Positions 34,807-42,918 of a DNA stretch of 64,000 nucleotides are shown here, piece after piece. A program made the translations under genes and the position numbers. The DNA is from DASRFA01 sp035651755 (GTDB lineage: Bacteria; Desulfobacterota; Binatia; UBA12015). The DNA is taken from the NCBI GenBank assembly GCA_035651755.1, contig DASRFA010000011.1, forward strand, positions 1 through 64,000, in the 5' to 3' direction. Below the pieces are notes generated by a model. The model was not told the DNA's origin, searched no databases, and saw nothing but the letters and a program-made list of their open reading frames with translations. How positions within the stretch are numbered: position 1 is the first letter of the stretch; every line of letters starts with the position of its first letter.

Positions 34807-36954
34807 ATGGAGCGACCGGGTGCGATCCTTCGGCTGGCGGCTGCGCTCGCGTGCGCGCTGTCGCCGGCCGCGCGCGCCGCGCACGCGGGGTTGCTCGACG
34901 GGCTCCTCGGCGGAGGCGGCGCGTGCACGCCGGCGTCGTGCGGCGCGTTCGGCGCGGCCTTCGCGGAGCCGACGATCGCCGGCGTTCCGACGGCATCGAA
35001 GTGCATCACCGGACCGGACGGGCAGCTCGTCTGCAAGCCGGCCGCGGGCAGCCTCGCGCTCCTCGCCGACGGCCGCGTCCTCTACTGGGACGCCCTCGAG
35101 GGAACGGAGCGCGTGCAGTTCAGCGTCGTCGTCGAGTTCGGGAACGAGGCGGCGAATGACCAGAGCCGCGTCCTCACGATCGGGAGCGGCGACACGCCGT
35201 CGTGGAAGCAGCCGACACCGCCCGATGGCGGCGCGAACCCGGGCGGGACCGCGAATACCCCGCTGCTCCCCGGCCTGAATACCAACGACGTCCAGGGCGC
35301 GGGCGCGCTGTTCTGCGCGGACCTCGTCCAGCTCGCGGACGGCCGCATCCTCGCCGCCGGCGGCACGAACTACTACCTCGAGCCCGGCGTCGAGCCGGTC
35401 CCGTACGGGGTGATCGAGCTCGAGGGGTTGAAGAACACGCGCATCTTCAACCCCGCCGACGACCACTGGGCGCAGACCGACTCGATGGCGTACGGGCGCT
35501 GGTATCCCACCCTCGTCACGCTTCCCGACGGCGACGTCTTCGCCGCGAGCGGCGTCACGAAGCTCGTGAAGCCGGTCTATCCCGAGCAGCCGTTCAACTC
35601 GGGGCGGAACGTCGTCCAGACGGAGACCTTCGACGTGGGCTGCGGGAAGTGGTCGGAGAACGGCGCGCTCGCGGAGCGGTCGCTGCCGACCTACCCGCGC
35701 CTCCACCTCCTTCCGAACGGGCAGGTCTTCTACAACGCCGGCGGACAGGCGTTCGACCCCTTCGGCTACGGCTACGACATGGCGCTCTGGAACGTCGTCG
35801 CCTCGTACGATCCGAGCGAGCGCGCGTGGAGCGACCTCGCGTATGCCGGCCTGCCGCTCGAGCTGAATCAGGTCGGGCTCGATCGCCTCGTTTCGGCGCT
35901 GAACCCGACGAGCCCGCTGCTCGCGACCGCGGTCGCAGGGGCGCTGCAGGGGCTGGTCGGTACCGTGCTCGACGATCCCGCTGCGCTGGTCGAGCAGATC
36001 GGCCGGACCGTCGGATTCGCCGTCGAGCCGAGCGCGGTGGAGGCGGCGCTCGGGTCGGGCTTCCGCGGCTCCACCTTCTCGGTGATGCTGCCGCTCGAGC
36101 CCGACGCGAGCGGCTCGTACGCGCGCGCCGAGCTCTTGACGGCGGGCGGCGTCCTCGGAGCGGTCGTCGCGCCGTCGCCCGGGACCTACCTCGCGAGCAC
36201 GGCGAGCCGGATCGACACGGTGACCGTCGAATCCGACGGGCTCCACTACCGCTCGCGTCTCACCGGCGACCTGACCCAGCCGCGCTGGTTCTCGACCGCG
36301 GTCCTCCTTCCCGACGGCTCGGTGATGGCGTTCTCGGGCGCCGATCGCGACGAGGTCGTTTCGCCCGGCCTCGGCGTTCCGGTCCAGCGCGCCGAGCGGT
36401 TCGACCCGGCGACCGAGACGTGGTCGCCGATGGCGACCGCAGGCCACCCGCGCACCTACCACAACACCGCGATGCTTCTGCCGGACGGCCGCGTGCTCGT
36501 CGGCGGTCACGCGCCGATCAACACCGCGTATCTCTTCAGCATCTCGCTTCCGGGCTTCTCGCCCAACGACGGCCGCGATCCGTCGTTCGAGATCTACAGC
36601 CCGCCCTACGCGCTCCGCGTGGATCGCCCCGCGATCGGGAGCGCGCCCGATCGCGTCCGGCCCGGGCAGACGTTCACGATCGCGACGCCGCAGGCCGGAT
36701 CGATCGCGAAGGTCTTCCTCGTTCGCCGGACGGCGATGACGCACCTGATCGACGCCGACCAGCGCATGGTGTCGCTCCGGATCGTCGCGCGCGGCAGCGG
36801 CTCGCTCCGGGTCGCGATGCCCGCGTCGCCGGCGGTCGTGCCGCCCGGCCCGTACATGATCTTCGTCGTGCGCGGGACCGCGACGGGGCTCGTGCCTTCC
36901 GTGTCGCGCCCGACGACGGTCCTCGGGGCGGACGCGACATGCGGTGGCACGTGA
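34807..36954 (+). CDS. Secreted copper-radical oxidase (galactose/glyoxal oxidase-like, DUF1929)
   Basis: The protein has 715 residues. The ATG at 34807 gives a signal peptide ending RAAHA. Kelch-like blades repeat 'LADGRxLxxGG'. All metal and cofactor residues of the galactose/glyoxal oxidase family are visible: Cys170 ('LFCADLVQLADGRILAAGGT') and Tyr233 ('GRWYPTLVTLPDGDVFAASG') for the Cys-Tyr crosslink, the axial Tyr551 and ligand His552 ('RTYHNTAMLLPDGRVLVGGH'), and His646 ('AMTHLIDADQR'). The C-terminal DUF1929 domain begins at 'FEIYSPPYAL'. These enzymes oxidise primary alcohols or aldehydes with O2, forming H2O2, outside the cell. An insertion at about residues 330-440 is unusual. The gene overlaps the next by 16 bp. 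Confidence 0.9.
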   Translation: MERPGAILRLAAALACALSPAARAAHAGLLDGLLGGGGACTPASCGAFGAAFAEPTIAGVPTASKCITGPDGQLVCKPAAGSLALLADGRVLYWDALEGTERVQFSVVVEFGNEAANDQSRVLTIGSGDTPSWKQPTPPDGGANPGGTANTPLLPGLNTNDVQGAGALFCADLVQLADGRILAAGGTNYYLEPGVEPVPYGVIELEGLKNTRIFNPADDHWAQTDSMAYGRWYPTLVTLPDGDVFAASGVTKLVKPVYPEQPFNSGRNVVQTETFDVGCGKWSENGALAERSLPTYPRLHLLPNGQVFYNAGGQAFDPFGYGYDMALWNVVASYDPSERAWSDLAYAGLPLELNQVGLDRLVSALNPTSPLLATAVAGALQGLVGTVLDDPAALVEQIGRTVGFAVEPSAVEAALGSGFRGSTFSVMLPLEPDASGSYARAELLTAGGVLGAVVAPSPGTYLASTASRIDTVTVESDGLHYRSRLTGDLTQPRWFSTAVLLPDGSVMAFSGADRDEVVSPGLGVPVQRAERFDPATETWSPMATAGHPRTYHNTAMLLPDGRVLVGGHAPINTAYLFSISLPGFSPNDGRDPSFEIYSPPYALRVDRPAIGSAPDRVRPGQTFTIATPQAGSIAKVFLVRRTAMTHLIDADQRMVSLRIVARGSGSLRVAMPASPAVVPPGPYMIFVVRGTATGLVPSVSRPTTVLGADATCGGT

Positions 36955-37991
36955 CATCCTCGCGGTCCCGCGCGCGCAGCGCGCGGCGGCTCGGTCCGGG
37001 GGCCCGCGTGCTGCTCGCGATCGCCGTCGCGCTCTGCCGGGTCGGGTCGGCGGGCGCGCACGGCGATGCGAGCCCGAACGTCCGTGCGCTCGTCGTCGCG
37101 GCCGATCTCCCGCCCGCGCTCCGAGGCATGCGATTCGCGGTGGAGCGCACGATCGCGCCGCAGCTCGCGCTCGAGAACCCGACCCGCCGCACGGTCGAGG
37201 TGCTCGATCCCGACGGCGTCGCGTTCCTCCGGGTCGGCCCGGGCGGCGTCGAAGGAAACCTCGCGGCCGCCGCATGGTACACGACCTACAGCCCCGGAAG
37301 CGCCGCGCCCGCGGGACGGGCAGAACCGCCGCGCTGGGTGAGGGTGCGCGAGCAGCCGAGCTTCGGGTGGTTCGACCCGCGGCTCGACCCCGCGCACGTC
37401 CGGGTCCCCGAGCGCGTCCGGACGTCCGGCCGCGTCGCGGACGTCGGCCGCTGGCGAATCGCTCTCCGGGTGGACGGGAAGCCGGTCGCGCTGGAAGGGC
37501 GCTTTCGCTTCGAGCCGCCGCCGACCGCGTCGGCGGCGCGCCTCACGTCGCCTGCGGAGATCGCTCCCGGCGTTCGCGTCAAGCTGCTGCCCGGTCGCGT
37601 CCCGGGCCTCCTCGTGGAGAACGGCTCGCAGGAGCCGGTCGTCGTGCTCGGCGGCGACGGAGAGCCGTTCCTCCGGATCGGTCCGGGAGGGGTCGACGGA
37701 AACGCCTGCAGCGCGACGTTCCGCGCGAGCGCGCGCGCGCCCTCGGCTGCCGCGAGCGATGGCGATGCCGCCGCGTGCGCTTCCGGCGCGACGCGCTGGC
37801 ATCGCGTCGCCGCGACGCCGCGCTTCGGCTGGGTCGAGCCGCGCGCGGCGCCGCCCGGCGAAGGCGCTCCGCGCGCCGCCGAAGCGCGCGCGGTCGCCGT
37901 TCATCGCTGGAGCGTCCCGGTCGAGATCGGCGGCGCGCGCAGCGACGTCACCGGCGTCACGACGCCCGGCGCCGCGAGAACGCCGCTCTAG
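36939..37991 (+). CDS. Exported tandem-domain protein coupled to the copper-radical oxidase
   Basis: The protein has 350 residues. The ATG at 36939 lies inside the end of the oxidase gene (16-bp overlap), so translational coupling is likely. A hydrophobic signal (ARVLLAIAVALCRVGSAGA) precedes the mature start HGDASPNVRA. The protein is an internal duplication. Copy 1 has 'LALENPTRRTVEVLDPDGVAFLRVGPGGVEGN' and 'RWVRVREQPSFGWFDPRL'. Copy 2 has 'LLVENGSQEPVVVLGGDGEPFLRIGPGGVDGN' and 'RWHRVAATPRFGWVEPR'. Actinobacterial exported proteins with 'EPYLRFSPDGVxxN...PRWxRVS...SWHDxR' seem related, but the His of SWHD is not kept here. I infer an accessory role for the oxidase from gene order only. Confidence 0.78.
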   Translation: MRWHVTSSRSRARSARRLGPGARVLLAIAVALCRVGSAGAHGDASPNVRALVVAADLPPALRGMRFAVERTIAPQLALENPTRRTVEVLDPDGVAFLRVGPGGVEGNLAAAAWYTTYSPGSAAPAGRAEPPRWVRVREQPSFGWFDPRLDPAHVRVPERVRTSGRVADVGRWRIALRVDGKPVALEGRFRFEPPPTASAARLTSPAEIAPGVRVKLLPGRVPGLLVENGSQEPVVVLGGDGEPFLRIGPGGVDGNACSATFRASARAPSAAASDGDAAACASGATRWHRVAATPRFGWVEPRAAPPGEGAPRAAEARAVAVHRWSVPVEIGGARSDVTGVTTPGAARTPL

Positions 37992-38020
37992 AGGCCGCTG
38001 GTCTTCGGTGGTCGGCGCCT

Positions 38021-40669
38021 TCAGCCGCCCGTCACGACGCCCATCGCGCCGCTCCGGTGCTCCACGGACTCCACGTCCGCGCCGAGGAACCTCCGGAGCG
38101 CCACCCCGATCTCCTGGCGCGCGCCGTTCGCCGAGATGATGACGTCGACCATCGGGATCGACGTGTGGATCTGGCCGCGGCACGCGAGGTGGCGGACGTC
38201 GACGCCCGCCGCCGCGAGCGCGTCGGCGTACGCGGCGCCCTCGTCGCGCAGGGGATCGAATTCGCACGTCACGACGAGCGCGGGCGGCAGGCCGGCGAGG
38301 GTCGGCGCGCGGAGCGGCGACGCCTTCGGGCTCGTGCGATCGGCCGGATCGGCGTAGTGGTCCCAGAACCACCGCATCGCCGCGGTCGTCAGGATGTAGC
38401 CGTCCGCGTTTTCGACGTACGACGCGCGCGTCAAGTCGCAGTCGGTGACGGGCGTGACGAGGACCTGTCCCGCGACGTGCGGGCCGCCGGCGTCGCGCGC
38501 CATCTGGCAGACGACCGCGGCGACGTTTCCTCCCGCGCTCCAGCCGCACACGGCGAGCCGCCCCGGCTCGCCTCCGAGGGCGAGCGCGTTGGCGGCGATC
38601 CACCGCACGGCGGCGAAGCCGTCGTCGGCTGCGGCGGGGAACCGCGCTTCGGGCGCGTGGCGATAATTGACGGACACGACGATCGCGTCCGATCGCGCGC
38701 ACAGGTCGCGGCAGAACGGGTCGTCGGAGTCGAGGTCGCCGATGACCCAGCCGCCGCCGTGGAAGTAGACCAGGATCGGATGCGGGCCCGCGCCGGCGGG
38801 ACGGTAGAGGCGGTAGGGCAGGGGCCCGGCGGAGCCGGGAAGCGTGCCGTCGACCACGTCCGCGACCTCGGGGCCGGGCGGCCGGCCGATCGTGGTCGCC
38901 GTCCACATCGCCCGCGCCTCCTTCGGCGAGAGCGTCTCGATCTTCGGCGCGCCGAGCATCTCCATGAGCTCGAGCACGAGCGAGACGTCGAGCTGGAGGC
39001 GGTTCACGATGCCGTCGTTGCAGCGCGCACCGCCAGGGCCCTGGAGGGAGAAGCCGAGGTAGCCGCGGCGGACGACCTCTTCGCAGCTTTTGCGGTAGCG
39101 GTCGACGCCGCCGACGTACGGCAGGAAGACGCGCGGCTTCCCGGGGACGTTCGCGCCCATGTACCAGGAGTCGGCGCGCGGGTAGAGCGTGACGTCGCCG
39201 CAGTCGTTCACGTGCTGCACCCAGCCCGCCTCGGCGACCGGGGTCGGCTCGATGACCTCGAGGCGCTGCTCCCGCATGTGGGCGAGGCAGGCTCCGATCC
39301 AGTCGACGTGCTGCTCGATCGAGACGGTCATGTTCGACAGCACGGACGGGCTCCCGGGGCCGGTGATCATGAAGAGATTCGGGAAGCCGGTCGTCATGAG
39401 GCCGAGGTAGGTCTTCGGGCCGTCGGCCCACTTGTCGGCGAGTGCGAGCCCTTCGCGTCCGCGGATGTCGACGGAGGTCAGTGCGCCGGTCATCGCGTCG
39501 AAGCCGGTCGCGAACACGATCGCGTCGAGCTCGAACGCGCGCGATGCGGTCTCGATTCCGGTCTCCGTGATCGTCCGGATCGGGTCCTTCCGGAGGTCGA
39601 CCAGCCGGACGTTCGGCCGGTTGAAGGTCTCGAAGTAGCCGGTGTCGAGGCACGGGCGCTTGGTGCCGTAGAAGTGGTTCTTCGGGCAGAGCGTCTCCGC
39701 GACCTCGGGGTCGCGCACGATCGAGCGGATCTTGCTTCGGAGGAACTCGCCCACCGTCTCGTTGGCGTCGGGATTCGTTCCGACGTCCGCGAAGGTCGCG
39801 GAGAAGGACAGCAGGTCGCCGGCCTCGTACGCCGCCTCGTACTTCCGGCGGCGCTCCTCTTCGGACACGGCGAAGGCGCGGATCATCGGCCGCTCGACGG
39901 GCACCCCCGCGCCGGACTGCCGCGCGGCCTCGCGGTACGCGGCCGGATCGGCGGCGTACGCGGCCTTCTTCTCGGGCCGCACCGGACCGTTGTACGCGGG
40001 TCGCGAGAAGTTCGGCGTGCGCTGGAAGACGACCATCTCGGCCGCCTGCTGCGCGATGAGCGGGATCGACTGGATCGCCGAAGAGCCGGTCCCGATGACG
40101 CCGACCCGCTTGCCGGTGAAGTCGACGCCCTCGTGCGGCCAGCGGCCGGTGTAGTAGGCCGGGCCGCGGAAGCGGGCGGCTCCCGGGATGTCGGGCGTCT
40201 TGGGGATCGAGAGGCAGCCGGTCGCCATGACGTAGAACCGGCACCGCAGCTCGTCGCCGTGCTCGGTGCGGATCCGCCAGCGCGCGGCAGCGCCGTCCCA
40301 CTCCGCCGACACGACGCGCGTCGAGAACGCGATGTCGCGGCGAAGGTCGTACTTGTCGGCGACGTATCCGAGGTAGCGCAGGATCTCCGGCTGCGTCGCG
40401 TAGCGCTCCGACCACTTCCACTCGGTCTCGAGTTCGGGATCGAAGCTGTAGGAGTAGTCGATGCTCTCGATGTCGCAGCGTGCGCCGGGGTAGCGGTTCC
40501 AGTACCAGGTGCCGCCGACGTCGGTGGCGCTCTCGAGAACCTTCGCCGAGAAGCCGAGCTTCCGGAGCCGGTACAGCATGTACAGGCCGGCGAAGCCGGC
40601 TCCGACGACGACGACGTCGACCTCGAGGTTTCCGAGCCTGCCGTTCCCGTTGCCGATCGCTGCGCCCAT
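38021..40669 (-). CDS. Flavin-containing (Baeyer-Villiger-type) monooxygenase fused to an alpha/beta-hydrolase
   Basis: The protein has 882 residues. The ATG at 40669 follows GGGAGGT. Residues 15-560 are a class B flavoprotein monooxygenase: FAD motif GAGFAG (23-28), 'GGTWYWNRYPGARCDIES', NADPH motif 'VGVIGTGSSAIQ' and 'AIVFATGFDAMTGAL'. The Baeyer-Villiger fingerprint FxGxxxHxxxW reads F-R-G-P-A-Y-Y-T-G-R-W, so the usual His is Tyr173 (TAC). Residues about 600-882 are an HSL-type hydrolase: oxyanion HGGGW (637-641), nucleophile Ser711 in GWSAGG, Asp805 and His835. The second half could hydrolyse the ester or lactone that the first half makes from a ketone. It is a single gene in an otherwise non-catabolic neighbourhood. 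Confidence 0.9.
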   Translation of the reverse strand: MGAAIGNGNGRLGNLEVDVVVVGAGFAGLYMLYRLRKLGFSAKVLESATDVGGTWYWNRYPGARCDIESIDYSYSFDPELETEWKWSERYATQPEILRYLGYVADKYDLRRDIAFSTRVVSAEWDGAAARWRIRTEHGDELRCRFYVMATGCLSIPKTPDIPGAARFRGPAYYTGRWPHEGVDFTGKRVGVIGTGSSAIQSIPLIAQQAAEMVVFQRTPNFSRPAYNGPVRPEKKAAYAADPAAYREAARQSGAGVPVERPMIRAFAVSEEERRRKYEAAYEAGDLLSFSATFADVGTNPDANETVGEFLRSKIRSIVRDPEVAETLCPKNHFYGTKRPCLDTGYFETFNRPNVRLVDLRKDPIRTITETGIETASRAFELDAIVFATGFDAMTGALTSVDIRGREGLALADKWADGPKTYLGLMTTGFPNLFMITGPGSPSVLSNMTVSIEQHVDWIGACLAHMREQRLEVIEPTPVAEAGWVQHVNDCGDVTLYPRADSWYMGANVPGKPRVFLPYVGGVDRYRKSCEEVVRRGYLGFSLQGPGGARCNDGIVNRLQLDVSLVLELMEMLGAPKIETLSPKEARAMWTATTIGRPPGPEVADVVDGTLPGSAGPLPYRLYRPAGAGPHPILVYFHGGGWVIGDLDSDDPFCRDLCARSDAIVVSVNYRHAPEARFPAAADDGFAAVRWIAANALALGGEPGRLAVCGWSAGGNVAAVVCQMARDAGGPHVAGQVLVTPVTDCDLTRASYVENADGYILTTAAMRWFWDHYADPADRTSPKASPLRAPTLAGLPPALVVTCEFDPLRDEGAAYADALAAAGVDVRHLACRGQIHTSIPMVDVIISANGARQEIGVALRRFLGADVESVEHRSGAMGVVTGG

Positions 40670-40745
40670 GGTGACCTCCCGCCGCCAGCCGCACGGCGCG
40701 CGGCCGCGTTCCGCTTCGAGTCTTCCATGAACGGCGGTTCGACGT

Positions 40746-40778
40746 CGACCGGTCCCGCACGTCGTGCGGGACCGGTCG
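40746..40778. terminator. Perfect 15-bp-stem hairpin between tandem minus-strand genes
   Basis: CGACCGGTCCCGCAC (40746-40760) pairs perfectly with GTGCGGGACCGGTCG (40764-40778) around a 3-base loop. A second stem, TGGACCGC/GCGGTCCA, lies at 40781-40807. Both are in the 153-bp gap after the stop of the beta-propeller gene (40823) and before the monooxygenase start (40669). No T-run follows. Probably a terminator. Confidence 0.6.
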
Positions 40779-40822
40779 GCTGGACCGCGCACCGCGTCAG
40801 CGGTCCACGGTTCGGGGCATCG

Positions 40823-42688
40823 CTACGGACAGCTCGACGGCGCCGGTGCGTCCTGCGCCTGGAACACTCCGGGCTTGCTTCCGACGGCGGGGAAGTCCTT
40901 CTTGATCGTGCCGCCGAACAGGACACACGAAGGGCTCGTCCCGACGGTCAGCTCGGCCCCGAGGATTCCCTGCGCCGGCTCGTCGAGCGTGAACGCGATC
41001 TGATCCCCGGCGCACTTGACCTGCCACTGGCCGTTCTTGATCGACGCCGACGTGCACGGCCCCTCGAGCGGCTTCTTGTCGACGTACTTGTAGCCCTTGG
41101 AGCCGGCCGGGTTGCCGGAGCCGGCCCAGTTGGCCGCCGGCAGCGTCATCGTCGCCGTCTCGGCGGTGGTCGGGTTCGTCACCCGGAACGTCGCGCCGAC
41201 GACGGTCGGATCGAGCGCCCCTCCCGGCGTGCCCGCGACGAACTGCGCGTCCTTGACCTGGACCTGGAGCTTCCGCTTGCTCGCATCGCCGGCCTTGTCC
41301 TGGAGGAGGATCTTCTTGCCGAGCGCCTCTGCGGCGAGCTTGACGGTCGCCATCGCCGTCGCCTTCTTGATCGTCGCCTCCGCCGCGAGTGCCAGGCTCC
41401 CGTCGCTGCCGATCGCGAAGTCGCCGACGAAGAGCTTCTTCTTCGCGGGGAAGAGGTGGCGCGAGGCTTCGGCGCCGTCGTCCCCGGAGAGCGTCACGAT
41501 CGCGACGTCGCCGTTCTCGCCGACGCCGATCCTCGCAATCACGTCGTCCGCGTCGTCGAGCTTCACGAAGGCGCCGGCGCTGCCGTCGAAGCCGTTCACC
41601 TCCTCGTGGCGCCAGAGCTCGTCGCCGGTCGCGCCGTCGTACTTGATGACCACGGACCTGGGGCCGCCCTCGGCCGACGTGTTCGAGATCGTGCCGCCCA
41701 CGACGACGTCGTCCGCCCCGTCGACCGCGACGGAGTTCGCGTCGCCGAGGTCCAGCGTCCCGTGCAGCTCCTTCCGCCAGAGCTCTGCGCCGTTGGCCGC
41801 GGCCAGCTTGACGAGGAGCAGGTCTCTGCCGTTCGGCGACGTCGAGCGGTCGGCGAAGCCGGCGGCGAACACGTTGCCGGAGCCGTCGACGGCGACGCTG
41901 CTCGCGACGTCCGTCTCGTGGCCGGACCCGTCGATCTCGTTCCGCCAGAGCTCGGCGCCGGTCGCCGCCGCGAGCTTCGCGACGAAGAAGTCGCGGGTCG
42001 CGTTCTCCACCTCGCCGACGACGACGGCGTTCCCGGAAGGGTCGAGCGCGACCGCCCGGAGCGTGTTGTAGATGCTGGTCGTCTTCGAGCCGCGCAGCTC
42101 CTTGCTCCAGATCTCGCCGCCGGTCGCGGCGGAGCGCTTGGTCGCGAACGCGGAGTTGCCGGCGGCCCCGACGTCCACGTTGCCGACGGCGATCGGATTG
42201 CCGGATCCGTCGAGAGTGCCGTCGGACGCGAAGCCGTCGCCGATCTCCTGGCGCCAGAGCTCGTGGCCGTCACCGGCGTCGAGCTTGCCGACGAAGAACG
42301 GGATGGTCGCATTCGAGAACGTCGAGTTGTCGACGACCCCGGTCACGATCGCGTTGCCCGCGGAATCCGCCGACAGCGAGGTCACCGAGTTGAGGGTGCC
42401 GAAGAAGCCCGTCGTCGCGGTCCCGTGGATCGCGGTCCGCCAGAGCTCTGCCCCGGCCGCGCCGGTGAGCCGAACGACGAGGATCTGGTGGAAATCGGCG
42501 CTGCCGATGTCGAGCGTGCCGCCGGCGAGCACATCGCCGGAAGGGGAGAACGCGACGGCCCGGCCGGAGCCGTCGCCGACGTCGCTCGTGATGACGTTCT
42601 GCCACGCCGAGGCGGTCCGCGGCGTCGTTGCGATCGTCGCCGTGCACGCGAGGATGAACAGGAAAGCGCAGGTCGAGTGCCGTTTCAT
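40823..42688 (-). CDS. Secreted beta-propeller protein with unnamed C-terminal domain
   Basis: The protein has 621 residues. The ATG at 42688 follows a GGGAG site and starts a signal peptide (MKRHSTCAFLFILACTATIATTPRTASA). Seven or so repeats read 'L-D-xGNAxVxGxVxxxTxxxFFVxKLxAxTGAELWRxEIxG', that is PQQ-like/SBBP propeller blades. Examples are 'TGAELWRTAIHG', 'DGHELWRQEIGDG', 'TGAELWRNEIDG' and 'NGAELWRKELHG'. They lack the residues needed to call a PQQ enzyme. The last 170 residues form a separate domain: 'KRKLQVQVKDAQF', 'ETATMTLPAANWAGSG', 'GYKYVDKK', 'GQWQVKCAGDQIAFTLDEP', 'CVLFGG'. It shares its frame with the tail of the sugar-dehydrogenase-like protein ending at 10198. Extracellular; function unknown. 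Confidence 0.83.
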   Translation of the reverse strand: MKRHSTCAFLFILACTATIATTPRTASAWQNVITSDVGDGSGRAVAFSPSGDVLAGGTLDIGSADFHQILVVRLTGAAGAELWRTAIHGTATTGFFGTLNSVTSLSADSAGNAIVTGVVDNSTFSNATIPFFVGKLDAGDGHELWRQEIGDGFASDGTLDGSGNPIAVGNVDVGAAGNSAFATKRSAATGGEIWSKELRGSKTTSIYNTLRAVALDPSGNAVVVGEVENATRDFFVAKLAAATGAELWRNEIDGSGHETDVASSVAVDGSGNVFAAGFADRSTSPNGRDLLLVKLAAANGAELWRKELHGTLDLGDANSVAVDGADDVVVGGTISNTSAEGGPRSVVIKYDGATGDELWRHEEVNGFDGSAGAFVKLDDADDVIARIGVGENGDVAIVTLSGDDGAEASRHLFPAKKKLFVGDFAIGSDGSLALAAEATIKKATAMATVKLAAEALGKKILLQDKAGDASKRKLQVQVKDAQFVAGTPGGALDPTVVGATFRVTNPTTAETATMTLPAANWAGSGNPAGSKGYKYVDKKPLEGPCTSASIKNGQWQVKCAGDQIAFTLDEPAQGILGAELTVGTSPSCVLFGGTIKKDFPAVGSKPGVFQAQDAPAPSSCP

Positions 42689-42918
42689 CGCGCAGCTCCC
42701 ATCTGCCGGCATTGCTGAAGCGGACGGCACGCGGAGCGGCCGCCGACACGACGGGAGCCCGCGGCGCCCGCACCCGGCGCCGCGGAAGTTCGCATCGCAA
42801 GTTCACGAGCCGCAATACGCTCATTTGCGCATGCCGGCGGAGGTCGACGTCGAAGATGTCCGGGAACGAGCCCTGGTTTTCGCTGGCGCTCGAGGCGAGG
42901 CTCCTATAGGCCGGCGCG

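Noticed and set aside
36606..40760. A minus-strand open frame of 1384 codons
   Set aside because: It is Arg/Pro-rich low-complexity sequence that overlaps the monooxygenase-hydrolase gene in another frame and crosses the plus-strand oxidase pair. No signature.
36944..42718. A plus-strand open frame of 1924 codons
   Set aside because: It is antisense or out of frame to well-supported genes (copper-radical oxidase partner, monooxygenase-hydrolase, propeller), is Arg/Ala/Asp-rich and has no domain. Long shadow frames are expected at this GC content.
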